Notes: a model not told the origin generated them from the sequence alone. 64,000 nt of DNA from Blochmannia endosymbiont of Camponotus sp. (GCF_023586085.1 NZ_CP097757.1:496001-560000), one strand, 5' to 3'; positions 53,044-63,473 are shown, numbered from the stretch's first letter. Translations and numbers: made by a program.

Positions 53044-53653
53044 TATAAAAGTGATACTTACTAGTTAAAATATACTATTTATCTACTTATACGCATAAAT
53101 GAGTTTAATCATTAAATTAATATTTAATTATTCGTATACATATAATTTATCTAATTACAATTAGTTAATTATCGTTATAATAATGACACCATAATTATAT
53201 AATTGTTATGTTGCGTATTTAACTATTAAAAATTAAATCAAACCCATCACAAATATAATTTATCTTGCTAAAAACAAGCATTATTTGTTAAATAATCGCA
53301 ATCAACAAAAAATTGATTCGAGATCATACACAAATAATTTCAAGCTATTTAAATATATTCTTTCATTTTTTAATTAATTATTAATTACTATTTATACTAA
53401 CAATAGTACGATATATTTTATTAAATATAAAAAATGTAATAAAATATACTCTTATAGTCTATAATAACTAATTGATAAAATATGATAATTGATATTTAAA
53501 TGATGATATCATGGAACATTTTAGGAATTAACGTAAAATTAACATCCTTTATATATATATTTAAATAATACTCTCCTTATATCTGAAAATAAGGATGCAG
53601 TATATTATAAATATTATTTAATAACCTTACATAACCTTAATCGAGAGTTAAAC
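53044..53653. other. AT-rich spacer between dnaX and adk
   Basis: About 610 bases where E. coli has ybaB, recR and htpG. No remnants are seen. A small hairpin (TCCTTAT with ATAAGGA, near 53574-53594) lies about 60 bases before adk. No promoter stands out from the A/T background. Confidence 0.45.
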
Positions 53654-54319
53654 TTGATACGTATTATATTTCTTGGGCCTCCTGGATCTGGAAAGGGGAC
53701 ACAAGCTCATCTCATTTCAAGTAAATATAACATCCCAAATATTTCTACAGGTATGATGTTACGTCAATCGTTGACCAAAAGTCCGCATCAGTCTCACAAT
53801 ATTCAAAAAAATATAATAAATGCGATGCATACTGGGAATCTAGTAAATGATGCTTTTATAGTGCAATTAATTAACACACGCATTAATAAAAATGATTGCT
53901 GTAACGGATTTTTATTGGATGGATTTCCTAGAACAATCTTACAAGCAGAATTTATGAAAAAGTATAAAATTTTTGTAAATTACGTTATAGAATTCGTTAT
54001 ATCAGACTCTATAGTTATTGACCGTATTACAGGTAGACGAATACATATAGATTCTGGCAGAACATATCATATTCAATTTAATCCACCTAAAATTTGTGGA
54101 TTAGATGACATTACCGGTGAATCTTTGACTACCCGGAAAGATGACTGTGAACAAGCTATACGTAAACGATTAAATAACTACTATCAACATACTGAACCAG
54201 TATTAGATTATTACCGAAACGAATCTAAATCTAAAAAAACACAATATTTTTCTATCAATGGAAATCGAAAAATTACTGAAATCTATGAAGAATTAATTAG
54301 TTTATTAATTGAAAAATAA
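53654..54319 (+). CDS. adk: Adenylate kinase, TTG start
   Basis: Interconverts ATP+AMP and two ADP. P-loop GPPGSGKGTQA, NMP-site DGFPRT, LID region GRRIHIDSGRTYHIQFNPPK and Arg-rich RKDDCEQAIRKRL. Length 221 (E. coli 214). The residue matching E. coli Met1 is the codon ATA (53657); the only usable start is the TTG just before it (53654), six bases after GAGAG. In the STGDMLR motif the highly conserved Asp is Met (residue 34), with all other active-site residues kept. C-terminal part FSINGNRKITEIYEEL is normal. Confidence 0.95.
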   Translation: MIRIIFLGPPGSGKGTQAHLISSKYNIPNISTGMMLRQSLTKSPHQSHNIQKNIINAMHTGNLVNDAFIVQLINTRINKNDCCNGFLLDGFPRTILQAEFMKKYKIFVNYVIEFVISDSIVIDRITGRRIHIDSGRTYHIQFNPPKICGLDDITGESLTTRKDDCEQAIRKRLNNYYQHTEPVLDYYRNESKSKKTQYFSINGNRKITEIYEELISLLIEK

Positions 54320-55027
54320 TTAGTTATATAATTAATCACAATTTAATTAAAATAAATATGGGTGACAATAATACCAGAATTATTACATAAGTCGATACTT
54401 ACTACCAATCAAGAATCAAAAATTATAAGTTTTTACTACGATTAATTTTTTCCGATTCACTTCCATAGTCTTGAGAACTCAACACAATACTAACTGTTAC
54501 AATAAAATGCGCGATTATATTTTTTAAAAATAAAATATTGACTAACTAAATAAAAAATTGCCTATCATATCACTCGACAATTTACATTATAATTTAAATA
54601 ATAACTTATTATTAGAACCACCAACAATCATTAATTTCAATAATATATAAACATTATTTTATTTAACAAAATATAAGTTTAAAATCTTTTTAAACAAACA
54701 TTAGTTTATAGAAAATTAAATCTAATGATAATAACTCCATATTTGAATAAAATTAATACTTATCAGAAATTCTAAAAATTAAAAATAAAACTACTTAAAA
54801 ATCTTCAAAATAATCATAGGAAAAACTTATTTTACCAAAATAAAACTACCCCAAAAATATATTAAATAATCACAAAAAATAACACCTAAACTAAAAATTC
54901 TTATTTTATATTTTTTATTTATATAAGAAATATAATAGATTCATACATCTTGCTTTAAACACAACAACGATATTATTCGTTATATTATAACATAATAAAA
55001 TAAAAATATAAATTAATGTCTAATCGT
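54320..55027. other. AT-rich spacer between convergent adk and lpxH
   Basis: About 700 bases between genes whose 3' ends face each other. E. coli has many genes (hemH, gsk, purEK and others) in between; none is recognisable. I see no RNA gene or strong repeat. Confidence 0.45.
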
Positions 55028-55765
55028 TTAGCATATCGGAAATTCCATAAATACAATATTATCATTCTCTTCATTTATTTCTATCACTGAACCATATTTA
55101 TTCCAACACCCTAACGCCATTATATTTAATATATCTTTTTTAGATCTAAAAACTTTATAAATCATTGGCTGATGAGTATGTCCATGAATCATAATATCTG
55201 CATGATTCTTAATTAAGATATCTGTAGCCATTCTTAAATTAATACCCAATTTTTTTTTTGATTTACATTGTTTATGTCGTGCACAAAATGAACGTACGAT
55301 ACTAAAAATATGTGAACGTACAGATAACGGTAATAACAAAAATAACTTCTGCACTACAATATGGCGAAAACATTTTCTAAACAATCTATACGAATTATCA
55401 TCAGAACACAAAGTATCTCCATGTAAAATAACTATTTTTTTTCCTGATTCTAATTTTAGAACTTGTTTTGAAGATAATAATATCATACCGCAAGCCTTAG
55501 CATATTCTTTTCCCAATAAAAAATCACGATTGCCATGAATAAAATAACATGAAATTTTATTTTCATTTAATCTTTTTAAAGCTCTAGCAATATTAATATG
55601 TAATGATTTACAATCATCATCTCCTAACCAAATTTCAAACAAATCTCCTAAAATATAAAGGGCTCGAGCACGTATTGCGAAATAATTTAAAAAATGCAAA
55701 AATCCATCAGTAACATCTGGAGATTCTGAACGCAAGTGAATATCTGAAATAAATAAAATTGACAT
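55028..55765 (-). CDS. lpxH: UDP-2,3-diacylglucosamine pyrophosphatase
   Basis: Fourth step of lipid A synthesis, releasing lipid X for LpxB. Calcineurin-like metallophosphatase motifs: SDIHL, GDLFEIWLGDDD, HGNRDFLLG, HGDTLCSDD and the C-terminal HGHTHQP. Length 245 (E. coli 240). Start ATG at 55765 gives MSILFISDIHL, aligned with E. coli MATLFIADLHL. Divergent from cysS. Confidence 0.96.
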   Translation of the reverse strand: MSILFISDIHLRSESPDVTDGFLHFLNYFAIRARALYILGDLFEIWLGDDDCKSLHINIARALKRLNENKISCYFIHGNRDFLLGKEYAKACGMILLSSKQVLKLESGKKIVILHGDTLCSDDNSYRLFRKCFRHIVVQKLFLLLPLSVRSHIFSIVRSFCARHKQCKSKKKLGINLRMATDILIKNHADIMIHGHTHQPMIYKVFRSKKDILNIMALGCWNKYGSVIEINEENDNIVFMEFPIC

Positions 55766-56117
55766 ATTTACTAAGTAGAATACTGATTCTTATAAATTTT
55801 TTAATATTCCGTATTAAAATTATACAATCAAAAATATAATAGACCAAAGAAGATTCATTATATCAAACATATATATAATTAATCATATAATACAATATAA
55901 TCATCAGTCACAATCATTTCAATTACACAACAAACACTAATTATGTATTTTTTATTAAAATAACATATGTTATATTTTTATTATGAAAGTTATGACAAAT
56001 AGTATTGTGCTAACATAAACAATTTTAATAATAATTTTACTTAAAAAGTAAATACCTTTCCACAAGTATTTGCATACTATAAATGCTAAATATATTAACA
56101 TTATAGAATAAATTAAA
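55766..56117. other. Divergent spacer lpxH/cysS
   Basis: About 350 bases between divergent lpxH and cysS; E. coli has ppiB here, but no cyclophilin remnant is visible. It should carry both promoters; no consensus pair is distinct enough to name. Confidence 0.45.
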
Positions 56118-57533
56118 ATGCTAAAAATTTTTAATACTTTAACAAGAAAAAAAGAAAGACTTATACCTCTTGTTAATGGCAAAATCAAAATATATGTTTG
56201 TGGTGTTACTGTATATGACTTATGCCATCTTGGTCATGCTAGAACATTCCTAGCATTTGATACTATTATCCGTTATTTGCGTCACTGTGGATATCAAGTA
56301 AATTACGTTCGTAATATTACAGATATAGATGACAAAATTATAAAAAGAGCCTATGAAAATAACGAAACAACCAAACAATTAACTAATCGTATGATTCAAG
56401 AAATGCATTTAGATTTCGATACATTAAATATATTACGTCCAAATTACGAACCAAAAGTAACCGATCATATTAATATAATTATTAAACTTATTCACCTACT
56501 AATCAAAAAAAAACACGCATATGTAGCTTCTAATGGGGATATAATGTTCTCTGTAAAAACCATGCATAACTACGGAATCTTATCTAGAAAAAAAAAAATA
56601 CCCGAAATATACAACAATATATTAAAGACACCAAATATAAAAAACCCCCTTATAGATTTCGTGCTGTGGAAAACATCTAAACCAGGCGAACCCTATTGGC
56701 CATCTCCATGGGGAGCAGGACGTCCAGGATGGCATATTGAATGTTCTGCTATGAACCATTCTATTTTCGGTAATCAATTAGATATTCATGGTGGAGGATC
56801 TGATTTAATTTTCCCACATCATGAAAATGAAATGGCCCAATCTGTTTGTGCTTATAATATACCTTATGCAAAGATATGGATACATTCCGGTATGCTATTA
56901 TTAAACCATGAAAAAATGTCGAAATCATCAAATAATTTTTTTACTATACGTGACATTTTAAAACGTTATGATCCTGAAACAATAAGATATTTTTTAATGT
57001 CTGCCCATTATCGTAACCAATTAAAATATGATGACAATAGTCTTAAAAGTGCACGAGCATCTCTGAAACGACTTTATATTGCTTTGAGAGATACCAAACC
57101 TAATACCGAAATTAAACTTAGTGATAAAGACTACTTTATATCAAAATTTATCTCTAAAATGAATGATGATTTCAATACGCCAGAAGCATATTCAATACTA
57201 TTTGACATAGCACATAAATTAAATGATTTAAAAATTAAACATCATTCTCTCACCCCAAAAATAGCAACCACTTTAAAATATTTAGCAAACATTATCGGAT
57301 TACTGTATCAAAATCCAGAAATTTTTTTAAAAGAAACAGCATCAAAAAATAATAAAAAATTTCATATTAAAAAAATTAAAAAATTAATTAAACGTCGTGA
57401 AGATGCTCGAAAAAACAACCAATGGGAATTATCTGATAAAATACGAAACAAACTAACTGTCATGGGAGTAACATTAGAAGACGGCCCTACAGGCATAACA
57501 AAATGGCATTATAACAATACAAACATGCAATAA
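56118..57533 (+). CDS. cysS: Cysteinyl-tRNA synthetase
   Basis: Class I synthetase. Start MLKIFNTLTRKKE as in E. coli; zinc-binding Cys in YVCGVTVYD; HIGH-type motif HLGHAR near residue 36; ITDIDDKIIKRA; second zinc part HIECSAMN and HGGGSDLIFPHHENE; KMSKS motif intact (HEKMSKSSNNF) near residue 267. Length 471 (E. coli 461). An 11-base A run near 56588-56598 (SRKKKIP) lies in a segment that is not strongly conserved, and the frame is intact. Confidence 0.97.
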   Translation: MLKIFNTLTRKKERLIPLVNGKIKIYVCGVTVYDLCHLGHARTFLAFDTIIRYLRHCGYQVNYVRNITDIDDKIIKRAYENNETTKQLTNRMIQEMHLDFDTLNILRPNYEPKVTDHINIIIKLIHLLIKKKHAYVASNGDIMFSVKTMHNYGILSRKKKIPEIYNNILKTPNIKNPLIDFVLWKTSKPGEPYWPSPWGAGRPGWHIECSAMNHSIFGNQLDIHGGGSDLIFPHHENEMAQSVCAYNIPYAKIWIHSGMLLLNHEKMSKSSNNFFTIRDILKRYDPETIRYFLMSAHYRNQLKYDDNSLKSARASLKRLYIALRDTKPNTEIKLSDKDYFISKFISKMNDDFNTPEAYSILFDIAHKLNDLKIKHHSLTPKIATTLKYLANIIGLLYQNPEIFLKETASKNNKKFHIKKIKKLIKRREDARKNNQWELSDKIRNKLTVMGVTLEDGPTGITKWHYNNTNMQ

Positions 57534-57579
57534 AATAATTAAAATAGAATAAACTTACAAACATCTCTATATCTTCTTA

Positions 57580-58431
57580 TCAAAGATGATTATAGTAGGC
57601 TTGCAAAGTGTTTTGAATAAGCGTAGCAACCGTCATAGGACCCACTCCACCTGGAACAGGCGTAATATACGCAGCTCGTTCATAAGCGCTAGAAAAATGA
57701 ACATCGCCAACTATATCTCCATTACTTAAACGATTAATACCAACATCTACTACTATAGCTCCTCGTTTTATCCAGCTACCAGGAATAAAATTCGCCATGC
57801 CTACTGCTACTATTAATAAATCAGCATGTTCAATATACACTTTTAAATTCTGAGTAAAACGATGAGTAATCGATACAGTACATCCCGCCAACAACAATTC
57901 CATCGTCATAGGACGACCAACAATATTTGATGCTCCAACTACAACTGCATGTAATACAAACATATCTATATTATACCATTCCAACAAAGTAATAATACCT
58001 CGAGAGGTACAAGGACGCAGAGTAGGAGATCGTTGACACAAACAACCGATATTATATGGGTGAAACCCATCTACGTCTTTATCAGGAGCGATATGTTCGA
58101 AAATACTTACTTTTCTTAATTTGTTTGGTAATGGTAACTGGATTAAAATACCATCTACACGATCGTCATTATTTAAAGTTTCAATTAATTGAAAAATTTC
58201 ATTTTCAGTTGTTGTAACAGGTAAAACATAAAGAAACGAAATAAAACCAACTTGTTCACATGCTTTTTTTTTGTTAGCTACATATATCTCAGAAACTGGA
58301 TCATGCCCTATTAAGATCATAGCTAATCCTGGTGCACGCTTTCCAGAATTCACATTCTGGCATACTTTCTTAGCTATCTTTTGTTTTATTTCTTCAGATA
58401 CATATTTACCATCAATTACCTTAGCAATCAT
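57580..58431 (-). CDS. folD: Methylenetetrahydrofolate dehydrogenase/cyclohydrolase
   Basis: Bifunctional enzyme that interconverts 5,10-methylene-THF and 10-formyl-THF for purine, thymidylate and fMet synthesis. Catalytic Lys in [39 protein letters not shown]-site [13 protein letters not shown]-terminal [15 protein letters not shown]. Length 283 (E. coli 288). Convergent with cysS. Confidence 0.97.
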   Translation of the reverse strand: MIAKVIDGKYVSEEIKQKIAKKVCQNVNSGKRAPGLAMILIGHDPVSEIYVANKKKACEQVGFISFLYVLPVTTTENEIFQLIETLNNDDRVDGILIQLPLPNKLRKVSIFEHIAPDKDVDGFHPYNIGCLCQRSPTLRPCTSRGIITLLEWYNIDMFVLHAVVVGASNIVGRPMTMELLLAGCTVSITHRFTQNLKVYIEHADLLIVAVGMANFIPGSWIKRGAIVVDVGINRLSNGDIVGDVHFSSAYERAAYITPVPGGVGPMTVATLIQNTLQAYYNHL

Positions 58432-58617
58432 TTCAATAATATATCCAATAATTTTATATTAATACAATGATGTTATTTTATCAAAAATATATTACTATTA
58501 ATTTTAAAATTATATACCTTCTTTTAGATATCTGTTTCTAAAAAAGAAAATATTTAACTTAATTAGGTAAATACAAAAACACTATTATCTTTAAAAATAT
58601 ATATACAACACATTAAC

Positions 58618-58691
58618 GCGCCCTTAACTCAATTGGACAGAGTAACAGCCTTCTAAGCTGTAAGTTATAGGTTCGAATCCTATAGGGCGTA
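58618..58691 (+). tRNA. argU: tRNA-Arg (anticodon UCU)
   Basis: A full cloverleaf folds: acceptor GCGCCCT with AGGGCGT, D stem ACTC/GAGT, anticodon stem ACAGC/GCTGT around loop CTTCTAA (anticodon TCT), T stem ATAGG/CCTAT around TTCGAAT, discriminator A. It matches E. coli argU, which also lies near folD. Two oddities: the first acceptor pair is G1-U72 instead of G-C, and the 3' CCA is not encoded. It reads AGA, a major Arg codon at this base composition. A short inverted repeat (TACTTATA/TATAAGTA) follows. Confidence 0.96.
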
Positions 58692-58873
58692 TTATATAGT
58701 ACTTATAGTATAAGTAAGCTAAATTAATATGATAAATAAGTTTTAATCAAATAATCATATAACACTGTTTAATCGAAATGTGTATACTCAACGATATATA
58801 CTTTTAACTTAACAAAATAGATTTTCACTAAATAATAGTATCCAGTATGTTTAATTAGTATAACAAAGGTATT

Positions 58874-59815
58874 ATGATACTAGGAATTGCTTTTGCTATA
58901 ATCTCAGGATTATTGTGGGGATTGATCTTTATTGGTCCCCTATTAATACCAGAATATCCCAGTATATTACAAGCATCTGGTCGTTATATCGCGTTTGGAT
59001 TAATTTCAATACCACTATCATGGTACGATAGAGCGCGTTTACGTAAATTATTATTGCAGGATTGGCTAGAAGCGATTAAATTAGTTTTAGCAGGCCACCT
59101 AGTCTATTACACATGTTTAACAAGTGCTATTCAACGCATTGGGGCTCCGATCTCAACAGCCATTATTGGAACCTTACCTTTAATGTTAACTATCACAACA
59201 CATATTATTTCTAATAATAAACAAAAATTACCATATCATACTTTACTAATATCATTGTTTCTAATGGGAATAGGATTATTATGTGTAAACGTTTCTGAAT
59301 TAAAATCTGAATTCTTCATATTTAATATATGGCAATACATCAGCGGAATAATGTTAGCAATTATTTCTGTTTTGTGCTGGGCATGGTACGCATTAAGGAA
59401 TGCACGTTGGTTAAAAACACATCCATACAATAAACCTATAACTTGGGCCAACGCACAAGGAGTAGTTACATTACCGCTATCATGTCTCGTTTACTGTTTT
59501 GTATGTATCTGTTGTTCAGATCTTATTCAAGATGAATTCGTATTGCCTTTTGGACCCAGACCAGTTTTTTTTGTTTTATTAATGATTTTAATTGGATTTT
59601 GTTGCTCTTGGTTAGGCACATTCTTTTGGAATGAAGCTAGTCAAAGATTACCAACAACATTAATAGGCCCACTAATTGTAGTAGAAACTATAGCAGGTTT
59701 AATATATTCATTTATACATCGCCAATCATGGCCATCTCCGTTAATTTTAATTGGAATGTTTTTATTAATTTCTGGAGTTACATATATCATACAAATTCGA
59801 AAAACCATGCGCTAA
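58874..59815 (+). CDS. EamA/DMT-superfamily transporter
   Basis: Integral membrane protein of 313 residues with about ten hydrophobic segments in two repeated halves, typical of the drug/metabolite transporter superfamily. The N-terminal GLLWGLIFIGPLL, the half-way APISTAIIGTLPLMLTI, and the C-terminal WNEASQRLPTTLIGPLIVVETIAGLIYSF fit EamA domains. An AAAGG ribosome-binding site precedes the ATG. I do not recognise a specific E. coli orthologue, and it lies where E. coli blocks at 12 and 14 min join. The substrate is unknown; export of amino acids or metabolites to the host is only a guess from the family. Confidence 0.85.
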   Translation: MILGIAFAIISGLLWGLIFIGPLLIPEYPSILQASGRYIAFGLISIPLSWYDRARLRKLLLQDWLEAIKLVLAGHLVYYTCLTSAIQRIGAPISTAIIGTLPLMLTITTHIISNNKQKLPYHTLLISLFLMGIGLLCVNVSELKSEFFIFNIWQYISGIMLAIISVLCWAWYALRNARWLKTHPYNKPITWANAQGVVTLPLSCLVYCFVCICCSDLIQDEFVLPFGPRPVFFVLLMILIGFCCSWLGTFFWNEASQRLPTTLIGPLIVVETIAGLIYSFIHRQSWPSPLILIGMFLLISGVTYIIQIRKTMR

Positions 59816-60320
59816 AATAATTTTTTATTAAATATAAATAATGAACTTTTAAATAAAAAATTTATAAAAATGGTTTTTATATATCAAAAAACTATTATTT
59901 TTTGCTGAATAAACGAACTGATTGTATTAAATAAACTATAATTAACTAAAACTAAATAATATCTTACAATATTTAATAACCACTCCATATATTATATACC
60001 CACTATATTTACAATTTTTACTCTCTCTATCAAAATCATATATCTTCAATTTATAGATTTAGTTTGTTTAATAAAATGTTTTTACATTATATATACAATA
60101 CATTTTATGTTAAAATATAGGTCATATCATTTTGTAATACTCCTAAAATATAATTATCATACACAATATAACGTTGCATTAATAATATTAAAACCCGCCA
60201 CACATTCCATATATAACAAATCCTTGTCGTATATTTTAATCTTTAAAATTTTTAACCTGATATTATTGAATATAACCACAACATTGATTATTGATTCCAT
60301 TATATTATAAGATTAGCTTA
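59816..60320. other. AT-rich spacer between convergent transporter gene and rodA
   Basis: About 500 bases without a supported gene. A 67-codon open frame near 60107 is rich in Ile/Leu/Tyr with no similarity I can see. No clear terminator hairpin was found. Confidence 0.45.
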
Positions 60321-61433
60321 TTACAAAATTTTAGAAATCATTTTTCTATGTCCATTTATTGACATGACTATACCAAATCCGGCCATTAACACTAATAGAG
60401 ATGAACCTCCATAACTTATTAATGGCAAAGGAATGCCTACTACCGGTAATAAACCACTGACCATACTGATATTTACAAAAATATACATAAATAGTACTAA
60501 CATAAAACTACCAATAATTAGTCGTCCAAACATATGTTTTATTTTAACCGCGATAATAAATCCACGAAATATAACTCCTAAATATAACAACATTAATACT
60601 AATATCCCCAAGAATCCTAATTCTTCCCCTATTACCGAAAAAATAAAATCAGTATGACGTTCTGGTAAAAATTCCAATTGTGATTGTGTCCCATGTAACC
60701 ATCCTTTTCCAGTCAAACCACCCGAACCAATAGCAATTTTTGATTGAATAATATGATATCCAGCGCCTAACGGATCAATTTCTGGATGCAACAATATCGT
60801 TATTCTAGATCTTTGGTATTCGTGCATACAAAAAAACCAAAATATAGGAGTAAACAAAACCATTGACAATAACGTAAATATGATTAATTTCCAGCTAATT
60901 CCAGATAAAAACAATACAAATAAACCAGAACTAACCGTTAAAATTGCTGTACCTAAATCTGGTTGTACTAACATAAGTGTAGTAGGAATCATAATTAATA
61001 ATAACGCTATGACAATATTTTTCAAAGATGGGGGATGTCGTCCTCTATCAACATAATATGCCACCATAAGCACAACAGAAATTTTTACCATTTCTGATGG
61101 TTGAAACCTTATTATACCAAAATCCAACCAACGCTGCGCTCCTTTGCTAATTTGTCCGACCATATTAACTAATATTAATAATATAAGACATAAAAAATAT
61201 ATATAAGGCGCCCAAGATTCATAAACTCTAGGTGAAATCTGAGCTAAAAAAACCATAAGCAATAATCCTCCTATAATTTGCAATATTTTTAGTCGCATCA
61301 TTTCAAAATTTTGACCACACGCGCTCCACATTATAAAAGTTCCGTATAATAATAAAAAAATAATAAGTAGAAATAATGTTAAGTCAATATGATACTTGTC
61401 CCATAATGAATTCTGTCGAATAATTTGATTCAT
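60321..61433 (-). CDS. mrdB: Peptidoglycan polymerase RodA (SEDS family)
   Basis: Glycosyltransferase of the Rod system that polymerises lipid II during elongation, paired with PBP2. About ten membrane helices; SEDS signatures AQRWLDFGIIRFQPSEMVKIS, LVQPDLGTAIL, GEELGFLGILVLML and the C-terminal VVGIPLPLISYGGSSLLVLMAGFGI. Length 370, the same as E. coli RodA. Lies 59 bases downstream of mrdA. Confidence 0.97.
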   Translation of the reverse strand: MNQIIRQNSLWDKYHIDLTLFLLIIFLLLYGTFIMWSACGQNFEMMRLKILQIIGGLLLMVFLAQISPRVYESWAPYIYFLCLILLILVNMVGQISKGAQRWLDFGIIRFQPSEMVKISVVLMVAYYVDRGRHPPSLKNIVIALLLIMIPTTLMLVQPDLGTAILTVSSGLFVLFLSGISWKLIIFTLLSMVLFTPIFWFFCMHEYQRSRITILLHPEIDPLGAGYHIIQSKIAIGSGGLTGKGWLHGTQSQLEFLPERHTDFIFSVIGEELGFLGILVLMLLYLGVIFRGFIIAVKIKHMFGRLIIGSFMLVLFMYIFVNISMVSGLLPVVGIPLPLISYGGSSLLVLMAGFGIVMSINGHRKMISKIL

Positions 61434-61492
61434 GAATATATTTTAATAACTAATTAAATTGATAAAAATAAATAAAACAACCCAATTGAATA

Positions 61493-63349
61493 TTAATTCA
61501 ATTGCAATAAAGCATAATCAAATATTTTTCTTGTAATTGTCCCTATTGATATTCCAGCCTTAGCGTTTTCTAAAATTACTACTACTGCTATCGTAGGATT
61601 TTCATATGGAGCAAATGCGGTCATCAATTTATGATCTCTAAGACATTCAGATATTCTGTTTGGATCATAGTTTTGATTACTTTTTAAACTAAATAACTGA
61701 GCTGTACCAGACTTAGCCGCTGCTTTATATGAAGCATCAGAAAAACTGCCACTCACCGTTCCATTTGGACGATTAGCTGCGCCAAACATACCATCTTTAG
61801 CAATCTTCCATACATCCGATTTTGGATCACCTACTTGATCACATTCCGTTTGATGATATGAAATATAATCTTTTTCTAATAAAATACTATCAAGCAAATG
61901 AGGAATAAGCACATTACCATCATTGATCAAAGTAATTAAAGCCTTAGACATTTGTACAGGAGTAGCAGTCCAATATCCCTGTCCTATACCTACCGGTATA
62001 GTATCTCCTTGATACCATGGTTTATTAAAACGTTGGATTTTCCATGCTTTAGTCGGCATGACTCCAGTTAATTCTTCAAATAAATCGATACCAGTATATC
62101 TACCATATCCAAACTTATTCATCCATTCAGACAAACTATCTATTCCCATTTTATAAGCTATTTGGTAAAAAAAAGTATCAGAAGATTCTTCAAGAGCTTT
62201 TGTAATATTTAGTTCTCCATGTCCCCATCTTTTCCAATCTCGAAAACGTTTTTCTGAGCCGGGTAATTGCCACCAACCAGGATCAGAAAATAAAAAATTT
62301 TGATTAATCACGCCTAAAATTAAAGCAGATACAGAAATATAAGGTTTTACTGTAGATGCAGGGGGATACATCCCTTGAGTAGCGCGATTAAGTAAAGGAC
62401 AATTATTATCTTTCAGTAAAATACTATATTCTGTATTAGATATACCATCAACAAATAGATTTGGATCATAACTAGGATTCGAAATCAAAGCCTTTATTCC
62501 ACCATTTCTCGGATCAATGACTATTACAGAAGATCGACTACCTAATAACAATTTTACAATGTATTGTTGTAAATTCAAATCTAATGTTAAAACAATACTT
62601 CTTCCTGGAATTGGAGATCTTTTATACAATTTTCTAATAATTTTTCCACGATTATTTATTTCCACAGCTCCGTAACCTGGAGTACCATGTAAAACATTTT
62701 CATAATAACGTTCAATTCCCAATTTACCTATATTGGGAGCAGAAATGTACTTACCTAAAATACCTTGTTTATTTAATCTTTTTATTTCCTCTTCATTAAT
62801 CTTAGAAACATATCCAATAACATGACTCAAATCAGAGCCATAAGGATAATAACGACGTTGATAGCCTTTCATTACTACCCCCGAAAATCTAAACCTATTA
62901 ACAGCAAACCGAGCTTGTTGTTCTTCTGTTAAACCAATTTTAATAGGTAATGACACAAATTGAGAAGAATGTTTTCTAGCTTTTTCAAAACGTACTATAT
63001 CGTAATCGCTTAAATTTAATAATAACTGCAATTCACGAATCGTTTTATTTAAATTAGTTGTATTTTCTGGTGTTATTTCTAACTGGTAAATAGTTCGATT
63101 TAATGCCAAAGCTATTCCATTACGATCATAAATAATCCCTCTTTTAGGCGGAATAGGGATAATCTTAATACGATTTTCGTTAGAACGAGTAGTATATATA
63201 TTAAAATTAACTATTTGTATCTGATATAAATGAATAAATAAAATACTAGTAGTTAATAAAACAAAAATACATGCAATAGTTACCCGACGTATAAACAACA
63301 ATAATTCAGCCGAATAATTATGAAAAATTTGATAATCATTTAACTTCAT
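61493..63349 (-). CDS. mrdA: Penicillin-binding protein 2
   Basis: Transpeptidase of the elongation complex. One N-terminal membrane helix (VTIACIFVLLTTSILFIHLY); dimerisation domain with PPKRGIIYDRNGIALA; catalytic Ser in the STVK box near residue 329; SSD as second motif; KSGTAQ as third near 545; GDTIPVGIGQGYWTATPVQMSKAL. Length 618 (E. coli 633); the C-terminal tail is shorter. Precedes rodA on the minus strand; MreBCD, its partners, are at 38759-41258. Confidence 0.97.
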   Translation of the reverse strand: MKLNDYQIFHNYSAELLLFIRRVTIACIFVLLTTSILFIHLYQIQIVNFNIYTTRSNENRIKIIPIPPKRGIIYDRNGIALALNRTIYQLEITPENTTNLNKTIRELQLLLNLSDYDIVRFEKARKHSSQFVSLPIKIGLTEEQQARFAVNRFRFSGVVMKGYQRRYYPYGSDLSHVIGYVSKINEEEIKRLNKQGILGKYISAPNIGKLGIERYYENVLHGTPGYGAVEINNRGKIIRKLYKRSPIPGRSIVLTLDLNLQQYIVKLLLGSRSSVIVIDPRNGGIKALISNPSYDPNLFVDGISNTEYSILLKDNNCPLLNRATQGMYPPASTVKPYISVSALILGVINQNFLFSDPGWWQLPGSEKRFRDWKRWGHGELNITKALEESSDTFFYQIAYKMGIDSLSEWMNKFGYGRYTGIDLFEELTGVMPTKAWKIQRFNKPWYQGDTIPVGIGQGYWTATPVQMSKALITLINDGNVLIPHLLDSILLEKDYISYHQTECDQVGDPKSDVWKIAKDGMFGAANRPNGTVSGSFSDASYKAAAKSGTAQLFSLKSNQNYDPNRISECLRDHKLMTAFAPYENPTIAVVVILENAKAGISIGTITRKIFDYALLQLN

Positions 63350-63421
63350 ACAATTAAAGTTTACTTATATCTAACATGAACAATTCATATAAGTAATTGT
63401 ATACTTGTTTAATAAGTAAAA

Positions 63422-63458
63422 TATTTATATATACACACAAAATGTGTATATATAAATA
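63422..63458 (-). repeat. 16-bp perfect hairpin between rsfS and mrdA
   Basis: Bases 63422-63437 pair exactly with 63443-63458 around a 5-base loop. It begins 15 bases after the rsfS stop on the minus strand, in the place where E. coli has rlmH. The downstream minus-strand sequence is T-rich but without a continuous run. It may end or stabilise the rsfS transcript. Confidence 0.6.
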
Positions 63459-63473
63459 AACTCTTTATTTATA

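Noticed and set aside
55970-56188. 72-codon minus-strand frame upstream of and overlapping cysS
   Set aside because: It overlaps the conserved cysS N-terminus and has only random hydrophobic content.
60107-60310. 67-codon open frame on the plus strand
   Set aside because: Composition is that of random A/T-rich DNA, with no ribosome-binding site, similarity or domain.
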